Positions 43,568 to 55,006 of a DNA stretch of 64,000 nt are shown here, piece after piece. Location: the NCBI RefSeq assembly GCF_963678975.1, contig NC_089273.1, forward strand, positions 20,602,356 through 20,666,355, in the 5' to 3' direction. This stretch comes from Dysidea avara (taxonomy: Eukaryota > Porifera > Demospongiae > Dictyoceratida > Dysideidae). Both the position numbers and the translations under genes were made by a program. Below the pieces are notes generated by a model. That model was not told the origin of the DNA. It saw nothing but the letters and a program-made list of their open reading frames with translations, and ran no database searches. How positions within the stretch are numbered: the stretch's first letter is position 1; every line of letters begins with the position of its first letter.

Positions 43568-44068
43568 TCTATATTATAAGCTGTCTGTCTATCTGCAACG
43601 CCCGTAACTCAACAATCAATGCATGTATCGACACGGGACTTTTAAAGAAATTAAGCGCTCATCATCTGGCAACTCCAAGTTTGTTGTTACAAACTACTAC
43701 TTGTACGTGCTTCCTTTCGTTCTCTATAAAGCAGGGGTGATAAAGCGTTAAAGGCGTTGGTGTAGAGGAAAGCTTGAGCTACAACTGCTAACCACATTAT
43801 TACAGTGCCTGCATGATAAAGACAGCACCACATAATTTGCATATGTCTTCATAATTATTGGTTTAGCAATTCTGCTGTTTAGTTAACCCCATGTTCACAT
43901 CATTTTAATTAGTGCTTGCATGATGGTCGAATAAGGTTTATACAAGAAATCATAATGCATGCAAGGACATGGACTTTAATGTTTCAATTCCCAATGCAGT
44001 GGTTCATGCTATTGTGGTTAATGTAGAATATGAAATGGTCCTGCACGTAGGGCAGGTACCAATGCTAG
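43568..44068 (+). mobile_element. Helitron-like non-autonomous element
   Basis: It starts TCTATATTATAAGCTG after an A and ends CTAG before a T. CCTGCACGTAGGGCAGG, a short hairpin, lies at 44040-44056, nine bases before the CTAG end. These are the three hallmarks of Helitrons (5' TC, 3' hairpin plus CTRR, insertion between A and T, no target duplication). The 501-bp interior has no Rep/helicase, so it would depend on an autonomous partner. Confidence 0.7.
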
Positions 44069-44514
44069 TATATCTATCATGCATATTTTAATTCATCCTA
44101 ACTGAAAGGAGTGGCACCAAAAGGTTAGGTCTGTGGTTCCCCAAAATATCATACACATACATATAAGTTAGTACAGCATAGTACATCCACAGTAGATAGC
44201 AAATGCAAACCATAACAAAATAGCTACAGAGGTTGGAGTAATTTACATTTATACTTCCCTGGTTTGACCACCAACTGTGGCGCTTGGCTGGTATCCGGGT
44301 GGCCTGTGGATCGAAGTCAGGCTAGGGATGGAACTTTTCAAACCCTTTCTAGGCATTTGTCCCATTTCAATTTAGTCAACGATTTTAGCTTAGATTCCCT
44401 GGCACGTGTTAAACACCTCGTACAGGCTTTGCCTCCAGTGTTTACCCTCCAGTGCCTAACTGGTAAAGCAGATAAAAACAAAAACAAATACTTATAAACA
44501 CACTCAAAAAATAA

Positions 44515-46134
44515 TTACTTCAGTAAATATTTTGGTGGACACACCCATCCACACTTAGACATTGTCCTCTCTAGCTCCACAACAACAGCAATTGTCAGGT
44601 GATCATTTCCAGTAGTAGACACAATCTGAACACCAAGAGGAAGCCCCTGATGATTAAGCCCCAAAGGGATCTGGGTGGCTGGAAATCCCAATATATTAAA
44701 CACAGCAGTATAGGCAAAATTAAAAGGCATGTAAATGGCTTTATGGTGAGGTGGTGCCACATTAGGATGTGATGGATACAGTAAAATGCCATTTGGGCCC
44801 AATAAGTCTTCCAACTCTGTTTTTAAGCACTGAGTAATTGCCTTAACTTTCTCAGACTTTACTTTTGACTTTGTGAAAGTAGTGAGCTTTTCAATTGCAC
44901 CAAGACCAATACAAGGAAGGGTATGCAGTGATTTACCCACAAGCCACTTACAAAACTCCCAAAAAGGATTCACTGATCCTTCAAGATTGGCCATATACTC
45001 ACAAAAAGGATGACTACTTTTGTTCTCATTAATTGCTGTCAACCATACACCCAATGAATACTGAAGCTTCTGTAACTTTGTCTCCAACACATCAACTTTG
45101 TAATGACTCCTCAAATGATCAACTACTTCACTCTGTGCATCTACTAACTGCTGTTCAACTGGGCTGGCATACCATGATCCACCATCATTGGCTATGCTGA
45201 AGAAAGACAATTTTGTAATATCAACTGAAGCTACCTTTGATGTCAGAGATGATGAACCTTCTATGGCATTACCAGCCATTATATCCAGCACAAATGGTAA
45301 ATCTATGGAATATCTGCACATTGGACTCCGTGCTACGTAAGAACGAGCATCACCAGAGGTAGGAGGGAACTCATTACCACCAGGGGTAAGATGAGGTGAG
45401 TGTTTGTGACCAAAAATACCACAGAAGAAACAAGGCATACGAACACTTCCACCAATATCACCCCCAATACCAAAAACAGAACATGCAGCTGCATTTATAG
45501 ACCCTTCTCCACCAGAGCTTCCTCCCACCATACAGTTAACATTGTATGGATTATTGGTTGTTCCATATACATTGTTGCTTGATTCATACCACATACATAA
45601 TTCACTGCAGTTTGTACTGGCTATGGGGATGCCACCAGCATCCTTTAGCCTACGTATTACAGGAGAGTCAACACTTGCTGTTGTTCCTTTCCTCTTATAT
45701 AAGCCACCAGTATGGGGCATTCCCATCAAAGAATGGGATTCTTTAACAGTAAACGGTACACCTAAAAGTGGTTTCTTTTCTGGTGAGTACTCTGGTGGTA
45801 TAGTTTGTCCATCTAGAATTCTATCCACTTCTTGTGCCTGGTTCATTGCTTCCTCAAAACGATAACAAACAGCTGCATTTAAATATGGGTTTATTGCCTT
45901 CATCCGATCAATATAACACTTTACAAGTTCTTGTGATGTCAACTGTCTACTGTGGATCTGCACTGCAGCCTGTTTGGCAGATAAAACCAACAGTTTAACT
46001 TGTGATGGATTGTTCCATTGTTTAGCTTGAACCAGAGAATTCTTTCTCCTCCAGAAAAACATAATTCCACCAAAAAATCGAAGTATACAATAAACCTTCC
46101 ATAGAAGTAATGTGACAGAAATAAACAATGGCAT
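44515..46134 (-). CDS. FAAH2: Fatty-acid amide hydrolase 2-like amidase
   Basis: Amidase-signature serine hydrolase; family members hydrolyse fatty-acid amides such as anandamide at membranes. From the ATG at 46134 the protein has 539 residues, close to human FAAH2. An N-terminal hydrophobic segment is the likely membrane anchor. The catalytic Lys131 lies in PFTVKES, Ser206 in VGGSSGGEG and nucleophile Ser230 in GGDIGGSVR; spacings of 75 and 24 match the rat FAAH triad. NCSELCMWYESSN and PMCRYS are further FAAH2-type motifs. An upstream in-frame ATG at 46215 is possible, but CTATAG (acceptor-like) lies just before 46134, suggesting a 5'-UTR intron and this start. All 539 codons are in one exon, unlike vertebrate FAAH2. 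No frame damage is seen. Confidence 0.92.
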   Translation of the reverse strand: MPLFISVTLLLWKVYCILRFFGGIMFFWRRKNSLVQAKQWNNPSQVKLLVLSAKQAAVQIHSRQLTSQELVKCYIDRMKAINPYLNAAVCYRFEEAMNQAQEVDRILDGQTIPPEYSPEKKPLLGVPFTVKESHSLMGMPHTGGLYKRKGTTASVDSPVIRRLKDAGGIPIASTNCSELCMWYESSNNVYGTTNNPYNVNCMVGGSSGGEGSINAAACSVFGIGGDIGGSVRMPCFFCGIFGHKHSPHLTPGGNEFPPTSGDARSYVARSPMCRYSIDLPFVLDIMAGNAIEGSSSLTSKVASVDITKLSFFSIANDGGSWYASPVEQQLVDAQSEVVDHLRSHYKVDVLETKLQKLQYSLGVWLTAINENKSSHPFCEYMANLEGSVNPFWEFCKWLVGKSLHTLPCIGLGAIEKLTTFTKSKVKSEKVKAITQCLKTELEDLLGPNGILLYPSHPNVAPPHHKAIYMPFNFAYTAVFNILGFPATQIPLGLNHQGLPLGVQIVSTTGNDHLTIAVVVELERTMSKCGWVCPPKYLLK

Positions 46135-46330
46135 CTTAAGAAACCTATAGTAAATCACAAGATACACTACATATGATATTATGATGTACATACACAGGTG
46201 TGCATGGTGTAGCATATATTATACAAAAGTTTAATAATCAATCAACAGAGGCAGAATGTAAAATTTGTAACAATGGAAATCAAGTCTTGATATAGCTACA
46301 TGTAACTATTATTCTACAATCATACATCAT

Positions 46331-47465
46331 ACAAGTACACGAAAAAATTTGGAATTTTCAACTAGAGTAGGGACCATAGCACATTGATAAAAAGTACTGA
46401 AACAAGTTTGAGTAGTCCATGAAATTAAATCACAGTAAAACAATAAGAAGTGTTATATCCCTACTGTGCTCAAGATACCATAACGAAATGCACAGTAGGG
46501 ATATAACACTTCTTATTGTTTTACGGTGATTTAATATCATGGACTACTCCAACTTGTTTCAGTACTTCTTATTGATGTGCTATGGTCCCTACTCTAGTTG
46601 AAAATTCCAAAAATTTTCGTGTACTTGTTTGTTAACTTTGTTTTATAAATAATTTTATTATGACTGGTAAACCCAAACATACCGTATCTAAAATGGCACC
46701 GCGCACCCCAGCTATATCAATTATCGTCTGAAAAGTGAAACTTCGTTGTCAGCTATGTTCAACCCGTTACATAGCATTTCGAATCAAGAACTGTTCGAAA
46801 AGTACCTCTGCAATCCACGCATACCAAAAGAAAGAAATCGTGTCGCGCGCCCCAATTATATTATCGTCTGAAAAGTGAAGTATCTATTATGCTTTGCTGT
46901 AGGCTATGTTCAACCCGTTACACAGCAGTACAAATCAAGAACTGTTTGAAAAGCACCTCTGCAATCAAAATAACCACTATGAAATACACGGACGATTTCC
47001 ATTACGAAGGGAAGCCATCACGTGCTATCGCCAAATCGACACCTTTCGCTGTCAGCAAAGATGAATAGGACACAAAGGAGAACACTGGTAAGTCCATAAA
47101 GAATGCATTGTACGTACTGCAGTATGCCAAAAGGCACCTGTCGGGCAGAAGCGACGTCAAACAGTAAAAAAATCAAGCCTGTAGCCTTAGCCGTTATCAA
47201 GTTACGCTTGTCTGAAGGCACCAGTCTCAGTCAGTAGATAATTCAGTCGAATAAGATTCTTTAAAAACTCCATAGCAACTTGTTGAAAGCATTTCGGGTC
47301 GATCTGAAAGCTTGTTTGGGCTTAGTTTTACCTAACCAATACTGCCTCATTGTCATGAGGGAAAACTGAGGCTGTTTTTTTGGGTGATATTATTTCGTGG
47401 GCCACGCCTACTCCTTTGTGGTTCCTACTATACAGTTACTATCGTACTGTATGATTATACATTTC
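46331..47465 (+). repeat. Palindrome-headed repeat family (PR), copy B, longest
   Basis: The palindrome arms (46331-46455 and 46490-46630) centre on AGTAGGGATATAACA. The body runs through GCACCTCTGCAATC, AGTATGCCAAAAGGCACCTG and TGTAGCCTTAGCCGTTATCA, then a tail with GGCCACGCCTACTCCTTTG. Part of the body is duplicated (46680-46800 and 46830-46950). Confidence 0.82.
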
Positions 47466-47469
47466 AGCA

Positions 47470-48185
47470 AGTACGCATACGCATATACGCGAGGCCACTA
47501 ATTCGAGGCATAAAAAGTACCACTCTAATCTACAGGGTATATAACCCCTCTCCTTACTGTTTCTCTTCATTAGTAGTGCCAATGTCACCTTGAAGAATTG
47601 TCTACAATGCTTATTATTGACCATCAAAAAGTGTGTGATGATGTCATCTTTCCCATGATCGTGTACCAGGGAACAACTATTCCTGTTCCTGGTAACTTGA
47701 GGGTATGACCATTACAGGATAAGTGCAGGGGCTACTAAAACAATTGACAAAAGCTACAGAGCACTTAGAAAGGATCCCTACTCCCTTTTTAAGCAATTAG
47801 CCACTCATCATCATAGCCGCCATATGGTGGTTTCAAATTAAAGCATCAAGCAATAAAAAATAGTGAAACAAGAGATGAATGATGGTACTACAACATAGCT
47901 CTGTGAGAAAATTCCTACATTGGTATGTTATAGCAATTATTTTAATGTCAAAGTGCCTGTATGCATACATGTCCAGATTTACCAACAGTACTCCATTAGT
48001 GTATTGAAGTTCTCCCAAGGTCCTACGGTCCAACTATAGGGATTTCCCAGCAAGCTAATACTACGGACAAAAACAACGACCCACTAAGATGGCAATTTTG
48101 TCAATCATGACATCATTGTGGATAAGGTCCATAATACTATGAATGCCCGGTAATACCTTAGCTCAGAATTAACAAGCCTCACTCG
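47470..48185. other. No gene recognised
   Basis: Short open frames on both strands without recognisable motif or paired splice sites. Confidence 0.4.
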
Positions 48186-48188
48186 GAC

Positions 48189-48932
48189 CATAGATAATGT
48201 ACCCCCCTGGATTGGAAACTAGTAAGTGCCACTGGTTACAGGCTGGTTTCGCACTCCCTTCAATAACAAGACAAGTTTCTCTGGGCGAAACAAGACTCAC
48301 CACTGGTAAAGGGTTCTTTCTCAAGATGTTTTGGAAGCCAACAGCGAGTTTCGAGGCAAATTGGCTCTTTATTGTGCAAACCGTAGAAGCGAAACTGAAC
48401 GTGAAATTAGATGGTTTGGACAAATTCAAGGAAAACACCGAAACCCTGTATCGCACCCAGACCATACCATGGAGAATTATTTGATGACTTTGTAGTATAA
48501 ATTGTGTAGCGATACTGTCTAGAATCACAGAGAGAATGTGCTTCTGGTTTTGCCAAAAAATACCATCCCAAAAACCTGCCAAAGAAGTTATGGGAAGGCA
48601 TACATTATTTAGCAGAGGCAATTCTTTATAGCATAGTTAACCTTGTGATACTTTTTTTCTACCTACAGCACTTAGTTTAGCCAACAATGTGCTTCCAACA
48701 AAGCATATAGTCTGCCATTGTAAGCCTTCCGACCAAAAGTGATGCAAAGTGGTCAAATTAACCAAACAATTATCATAACAACACCACAAGTCATTCTCGT
48801 AACAAAGTAAAGTCGTTAATGCCACCGTTCTGCTGTAATAGGATTAAATTTGTTGAGGCGTGAAACCAGCCTAAGGACACTGGTTCTTGTACAAGCGCAT
48901 GGCGCAGTTTCCAATCCAGGGGGGTATATTAT
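48189..48932. mobile_element. Foldback DNA element, right terminus split by the LTR element
   Basis: Left terminus CATAGATAATGTACCCCCCT at 48189 and on to GGATTGGAAACT. The inverted right terminus AGTTTCCAATCCAGGGGGGT runs to 48932 and resumes with CTATG at 54622, after the LTR element. Inner parts (TGGTTACAGGCTGGTTTC and its complement) extend the similarity to about 70 bp. Open frames inside on both strands show no known motif. Confidence 0.75.
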
Positions 48933-49084
48933 TGTAATGACTGAACAGTAACTCATTATATTGTATTGTAATGTTATGTCATAGTAAGTGTGTGCGCATG
49001 TGTGTGTGTGCTGAGCATCATTAAGAGTGAACCGCGTGCTAAGTAGTAGTACAGAATCAACCCGGTGCCTATAAGTATTTCACA
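48933..49084 (+). repeat. 5' LTR
   Basis: 152 bp, TG...CA ends. It contains a (GT)n run that is shorter in the 3' copy. Confidence 0.9.
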
Positions 49085-49101
49085 GTGGAGGTCCTACCGA
49101 G

Positions 49102-50443
49102 ATGGATGACGGAGACACTCACACACCAGAAGATTTGACGATAGAGAAGTCGACAGTACCGGGGGAGGCGGAAAACCTCGCAGAAGGTCACAGTTTACTT
49201 AGTGAGGAGTATGGAGACGAGGATATACCCAAAGGACCTACTTACCCCTTGAATTCGAAGCGATTGAAGGTATGGCAGCTGCAACGGATCGCCCGGACTC
49301 TACAACTTCCGACGAGTGAAACTGCAGCAGTTACAAGGCAGCTAGTGGAGGGCAAGCTTACAGAAATGGATAGAAAGCCTCGGAATGTTCAAGTTGTTGT
49401 CAAGGGCACGGGTGAGAATGATCCAATGTTTTTAATTGATGAAACGAATATGGAGGGAGAAGTGCGATCAACAGTTGGCCCATGAAGAAGCTATTGATAG
49501 TAAAGACCTAGAAATAGCAACATTGAAGACTCGTTTACTTTCACAGACAACTAGTCCACTGCATGAAGAACATAATAGTCCTGATAGTAGCATGTTGACT
49601 AGTACCCCAGCCCCATCATATCATCGGGGGAAGGCTCCACCCGTTGACCAATTCAGTGCCGAAAATGAAGATGAGCTTTGGGATGATTGGCTACCCTCAT
49701 TTGAGAGAGCTGCAGAATGGAACGGGTGGACCAATGCCGAACGCCTATTGCAGTTGGGAGGGCACTTAAGAGGGAAAGCAAGACAAGATTTTTTGCTACT
49801 ATCTGAAAGAGAAAAAATATCGTTCAAAAATGTTGTGATTGCTATGAGATGCCGTCTGGAGACCGGTAGTAGAACCTTAGCAGCACAAGATTTCAGGCAT
49901 GCCACTCAGGGGTTCCATGAGCCAGCTTCAGATTACATATTACGTCTCGAAAAGATCTTTAGGAGGGCTTATGGAAGAGATCATATGACGGATGAGACAC
50001 AGCAAACTCTACTGTATGGCCAGCTGCAGGAAGGATTGCGGTACACATTGATGAAGTCCCCTGCTGTCTCTGGTGCTAGGAATTACCAGGAACTTTGTGT
50101 TGCAGAAAGAAATGAAGAGCGGCGGTTGAACAATCTCAACAAGAGGCAACAGTATATGCGGAACAGCACAGTAGATGGGTCACAGGACCGCCAGTTACCC
50201 AAGCAATACAGACCTACCACAAGTACAAGGTCATCCCCAATTGATGGTTCCCCCTCAGTGAACAGGACACGCCCACTCCCTTCTAACCATTCCTTGCCAC
50301 CAAGACGCTGTTACATCTGTAATGATACTGGCCATACAGCCAAAGACTGTAACAAGACTGGGAAGTCTGAAAGCACGGGCAAAGCCAATCAAGTACAAGT
50401 CACAACAGAGGCATGTGTGAACGCTGACTGTATGTCCCGTTAG
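49102..50443 (+). pseudogene. gag of the Ty3-type element
   Basis: It begins at ATG 49102 and changes frame near 49450 (49102-49485, then 49436-50443). The first part has a SAP-like helix pair around YPLNSKRLKVWQLQRIA. The second has a charged coiled coil, a capsid-like region (AAQDFRHATQGF) and the nucleic-acid-binding CCHC knuckle CYICNDTGHTAKDC at 50309-50350. A TAG then ends the frame. Gag would form the particle that packages the RNA. Confidence 0.8.
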
Positions 50444-50453
50444 CAAACTACAG

Positions 50454-50672
50454 ATGTCACCACTGGATCTCTTGCTTTCTGACTCTGACGATGAAGATGT
50501 GATCCGTGAGGTGAGAATTACTGATAAGGGCAGTGAATCTCGATGTGTTGATGTCCAGGTACAAGGTGTTCCTGCAGTGGGGATAGTAGACACCGCAGCC
50601 GATATTACCATAATGGGAGGGAGTTTATTCAAGAAGGTTGCTAGTGTAGCACGACTACGGAAGAGACTTTAA
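50454..50672 (+). pseudogene. Aspartic protease segment
   Basis: VGIVDTAADITIMGG carries the catalytic Asp in a DTA context (50589-50597) rather than the commoner DTG/DSG. The frame ends in a stop at 50670, and the downstream continuation is in another frame. Confidence 0.7.
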
Positions 50673-50730
50673 AAGTGCAGATAAGGTTCCCCATGGATAT
50701 GATCAACGCCCATTTCAACTGAATGGAAGA

Positions 50731-52305
50731 ATGGATCTGGACATCACATTTGGAGACAAGACCATGAAAACGGCAGTGTATATCAAGATGGATGCAGTAG
50801 ACCAACTGCTATTGTCAGAAGGTGTATGCCGGCAGTTGGATATCATATCGTATCATGGCGATGTCAAAAAATGTAGGGGAGCAAAGCAAGGAGCCTCACA
50901 CCATATAAAAGTTGTGAAAACTGTCCATGTCTTTCCTCAACAAAGTGTCATGGCCCAGGTACATGTTCCTGGTAATTGCCCACTGTTGATGGAAGATAGC
51001 TGTCACTTGCATGAAGCTGCGGGCCTGCTGCTAGAAGATACCTTGGTTAAGCCCAATGCAGATGGACTAGCATATGTAGTGCTCTCAAACCCCATGGGGT
51101 ATTCTGGCCATGTGACTGCCAGTACTACAGTTGGTATTGCGGCAGAGGTTCAAGTGGTTGACAAGGGTATTACAGAAGTTCCCATACGGGACAAGAGTAC
51201 TCGCTCTCCACTAGTTGAGGATGCATCAGCTGTGTGCAGTGTCACATCAGAGATGGATCATAAGGGAAGATTACTTGAGCTAATAGAGAAACCTAGCTTA
51301 CTGAATGACCAACAGACTCAGGAACTCCTTGATTTTCTCACCAGTCACCACACTGCATTCAGCTTAGATGATTTGGACAGGGGTGAGACTAATCTGCTTG
51401 ATATGGAGATTCACACAGGTAATGAATCTCCTAGAAGGGTGCCTATGCGCCGAATGCCCCTTGCTGTTCGCCAGGAGGTAGCCCGACAATTGCAGAAGAT
51501 GCAAGACACTGGTGTGATTGAGCCATCAAGCAGTCCTTGGTCAAGCCCAGTTGTTATGGTGCGTAAGAAGGATGGCACACTACGTTTTTGCGTAGATTAT
51601 AGGGAACTGAACAAAGTCACCAAGAAGGACACCTATCCATTGCCACATGTGGACGACCTCCTAGATGAGATTGGAGATGCTCGATATTTTAGTACACTAG
51701 ACCTGGCAAGTGGGTATTGGCAAATTCGTGTTGCCCCTAGTTCTCGAGAAAAGACTGCCTTTATAACTCCTGAAGGATTGTTCCAGTTTCGTGTGATGCC
51801 ATTAGGGCTGACCAATGCACCTACGGTCTTCCAAAGACTGATGCAGTCAGTTTTGATGGGGTTGAACCCAGTGGGAGGAAAGCATTTCGTTTTTGTTTAC
51901 ATGGATGATGTATTGGTATTCTCTGAAACTCTAAAGGACCACCTGAAGCACTTACAGCTAGTGATACAGCGAATACAAGACGCAGGATTGAAGTTAAAAC
52001 CTAGCAAGTGCCACTTTGTATGTGAAGAGATTCAGTTCTTAGGGCATGTATTAACTCCAAATGGTTTGAAGACAAACCCCAAGTTAGTAGAATCAGTCAC
52101 CAAATATCCTAGGCCACAGAACATTAAGGAAGTCAAGCAATTTTTGGGGCTGAGTTCGTATTATCGCTGTTTCATAAAGAATTTTGCAAACATTGCGCAG
52201 CCACTACATGCTCTTACTCGAGGTGGAGTGGATTTTCACTGGACCGAATATTGCCAAGAAGCATTCGACAGTCTTAAACAACATCTGACAACAGCTCCTG
52301 TATAA
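50731..52305 (+). pseudogene. Reverse transcriptase segment
   Basis: A complete RT domain: SSSPWSSPVVMVRKKDGTLR, RFCVDYRELN, FSTLDLASGYWQI, and the catalytic YMDD at 51898-51909 followed by VLVFS, then FLGHVLTPNG and the connection to RNase H. The frame breaks at 52303 just where RNase H begins. Confidence 0.88.
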
Positions 52306-53798
52306 GTTACCCATCAGTCAATTTTCCGTTTACACTTGAAACCGATGCTAGCATAAAAGGAATTTGTGCCATTCTCTCCCAGGCACAAGATGACAGCTTA
52401 GTACACCCAGTGGCATATGCTAGCCGGTCACTAACAGCAGCAGAACGTAATTACAGTATAACAGAACTAGAAACACTGGCGGTTGTGTGGGCTATCACAC
52501 ACTTTCACCCCTACTTGTACAATAATGCTGTTACAGTGTATACTGACCAGTCTGCAGTGCTGGCCATACTAAACACTCCCTCTCCCTCCAGGAAACATGC
52601 ACGGTGGTGGTTAAAAGTATATGGAGCTGGTATACAGAAGCTGGACATCATCCACAGAGCTGGGAAGATCAATACAAATGCAGACGCTCTTTCCAGGAAT
52701 CCTCAGTCTTCAGCTCCGAAGAAAGGCATCGGAGAAGATGAACTACAAGTAGCAGTAGTAAATACTGAACCTGTGTCCAACATTCACACTCTCTTACAAG
52801 CTGAACCAATCACTAATACAACTACCTCCTTTCGAGTGGAACAAGAAAAGGACCCTTACCTACAAGACATCATTAATTTCATGGAATCAGGTATACTCCC
52901 AGTTGACACAACCCAAGCAAGAAAAGTTGCTATTCAGCAGTCGTTGTTTACTATAATTGACAACATTCTCTACTTTGTGGATCACAAAAGGGATGATTGT
53001 AGAAGGATAGCTGTTCCTACACATTTGAGAAATACAATTTTGGAAGAGGCTCATCGGGGTATTATGTGTGGATATTTTTCGGGTAAGCGTACATTCAGCT
53101 TGTTGGTTTCCCATTGGTGGTGGGAGAATATGTATTCTGATACCATAAGATTTGTGAGTAACTGTCCTGAATGTACTGTCACAGCAGGAGTAAGCAGACA
53201 TAATAATCCGCCTTTACACCCAATCCCAGTGAGTCGCCCTTTTCAAATAGTAGGTATTGATATTATGGAACTCCCCCAGACCAAGAAAGGTAACAAGTAT
53301 GTTGTTGTCCTACAGGACTACCTGACTAAGTGGCCATTAGTCTACCCTACGTCTGACCAAAAGACACTGACTCTTGCTCGCATTCTGGCAGAGGATGTTA
53401 TTCCTTTCTTTGGTGTGCCAGAAGCACTACTTTCAGACAGAGGAACAAATCTTCTCTCGCACCTCATGACTGACCTATGTGCCTTGCTGGGAATAAGAAA
53501 ATTGAACACCACAGCCTACGATCCTGAGTGTGACGGGATGGTGGAAAGGTTCAATAGAACATTGGAAGCCATGTTACGTAAGCACGCTGCTAGATTTGGA
53601 ATGCAGTGGGATTGCTATTTTTCAAGTGTCCTGTGGGCATATCGGAACATCCCCCATGCTAGCACAGGGGAAAAACCCTCATTTTTGTTATTTGGATGGG
53701 ATCAGAAAAGCCCCACAGAAGCTGCATTTGCTCAACCAACACAACCTATTCCAAGTACTACAGAGGACTACCGTGAGAAAATAATATTGTACTTGTAA
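52306..53798 (+). pseudogene. RNase H and integrase segment
   Basis: RNase H: LETDAS (near 52338), AYASRSLTAAERNYSITELE, YTDQSAVLAIL and ADALSRN. Integrase: an N-terminal HHCC-like region in which the second His appears as Tyr (CGYFSGKRT), WWWENM and NCPEC. The core triad is D in VGIDIME (53259), D in LLSDRGTN (53436) and E in DGMVERFNRTLE (53544). A stop at 53796 interrupts the C-terminal part. Confidence 0.88.
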
Positions 53799-53810
53799 TC
53801 AGCAAGAGAA

Positions 53811-54436
53811 TTGGCTCTGGACTCAATTAAGAAGGCACAAGACCAATACAAGCACTACTTTGATCGTCTCTCAAAGCAAGTTGACTACCGGGTAGGAGAG
53901 TGGATCTTCATCAGATTTCCAGCTGAAGAGACGGGACGAAACAGAAAACTGTCACACCCTTGGCATGGACCGTATCGAATACTTTCACGAAGAGATCCGA
54001 TGTGACTGCTGCCAAAATTTACTTTCCCAATGAAGGACAAATACAGGTCCACCAGCAGAGAGTATGCCAGTATCCACCAGAACTTGTCCCTGGTTATTAC
54101 TGGTATGGGAAAGGACAAAGGAGTGCTGGGAGAACTCCTAGGTGGGTGGAGGACATGCAGATAAGGCTATGCAGTGAAATAGAGAGGAATGCCAACACTA
54201 CAGATGACAATCCCACCTATGATAATGCTGAAGTTAACCCTGACAAAGATGACGATGTAGTTGATGATGTAGATGATGATAACATAGTTAAAGATAATGA
54301 AGAATCCACTGAGCATAATTTAATTGGAGATGACAGTGTGTCCATGGACAGTAGCGTGATTTTTAGACATGTGCCCCAGGATTGCCCTTACTCCCTGAGG
54401 AGCAGCACATCAATTCCCCTCAGATTCAGGCAATAG
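53811..54436 (+). pseudogene. Integrase C-terminal domain and acidic tail
   Basis: It continues the integrase frame after the stop (DYRVGEWIFIRFP, HPWHGPYRILS), shifts frame near 54000, then runs through YYWYGKGQRS and a long Asp-rich tail to a stop at 54436. The tail is shared with the antisense element. Confidence 0.75.
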
Positions 54437-54455
54437 CTCGGGACGAGCTTCATTC

Positions 54456-54469
54456 AGAGGAGAGAGTGA
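54456..54469 (+). other. Polypurine tract
   Basis: AGAGGAGAGAGTGA directly precedes the 3' LTR, as expected for plus-strand priming. Confidence 0.7.
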
Positions 54470-54617
54470 TGTAATGACTGAACAGTAACTCATTATATAG
54501 TATTGTAATGTTATGTCATAGTAAGTGTGTGCGCGTGTGTGTGCTGAGCATCATTAAGAGTGAACCGCGTGCTAAGTAGTAGTACAGAATCAACCTGGTG
54601 CCTATAAGTATTTCACA
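54470..54617 (+). repeat. 3' LTR
   Basis: 148 bp; differs from the 5' LTR at a few sites and in the length of the GT run. Confidence 0.9.
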
Positions 54618-55006
54618 TTATCTATGTTCAGACTCAATACATGATAGGCCATACCTAAATGGAAAGTTGTTCCTTGGATTGTTTGGTCAGTAGAAAATTT
54701 TTGGTAAATCATAGCCGGGGGTAGGGGGACATGCATCTGTTCTATTAAAGTGTCTCGATCATTTTTGCAATTAATTTCTAGGTGTCACGTGATCTTTTTA
54801 AACTAAAGGAACAACTTTCATAGCCTAAGCTTAATTAACACACAAACACATCAAAACTCATTGTTTGCTGCGCACCTCTTAAGAACCTACTCTACTTCCG
54901 GTATACTCCGTAGCATGAATCACCTCCTACTTAAATATTTTCTAATTATTGCTCACCAATACACGATCACGTGACAGCCTTCCCTTCCGCGTACTATCCA
55001 CATACA

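Larger units (their letters stand above)
48933..54617 (+). mobile_element. Ty3-type LTR retrotransposon, nearly complete
   Basis: Two LTRs of 152 and 148 bp (48933-49084, 54470-54617) start TGTAATGACTG and end TTTCACA. They differ at only about four places, which suggests a recent insertion. A TTAT duplication flanks it (48929-48932, 54618-54621). A primer-site candidate TGGAGGTCCTACC follows the 5' LTR, and AGAGGAGAGAGTGA precedes the 3' LTR. Order inside: gag, protease, RT, RNase H, integrase, i.e. Ty3/gypsy. No envelope gene or chromodomain is seen; the polyprotein ends in an acidic tail. A few frame changes and one stop make it non-functional as read. Confidence 0.92.

Noticed and set aside
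44264-44497. 77-codon plus-strand frame
   Set aside because: No recognised motif; it ends in an A-rich tail (AAAAACAAAAACAAA) and may be a short retroelement end, but I could not support a class.
45400-45865. Plus-strand frames antisense to the amidase gene
   Set aside because: They are shadows of the FAAH2-like coding sequence.
48169-48621. 150-codon minus-strand frame and 95-codon plus-strand frame
   Set aside because: Both lie inside the foldback element with its terminal repeats, show no domain and overlap each other; coding is not supported.
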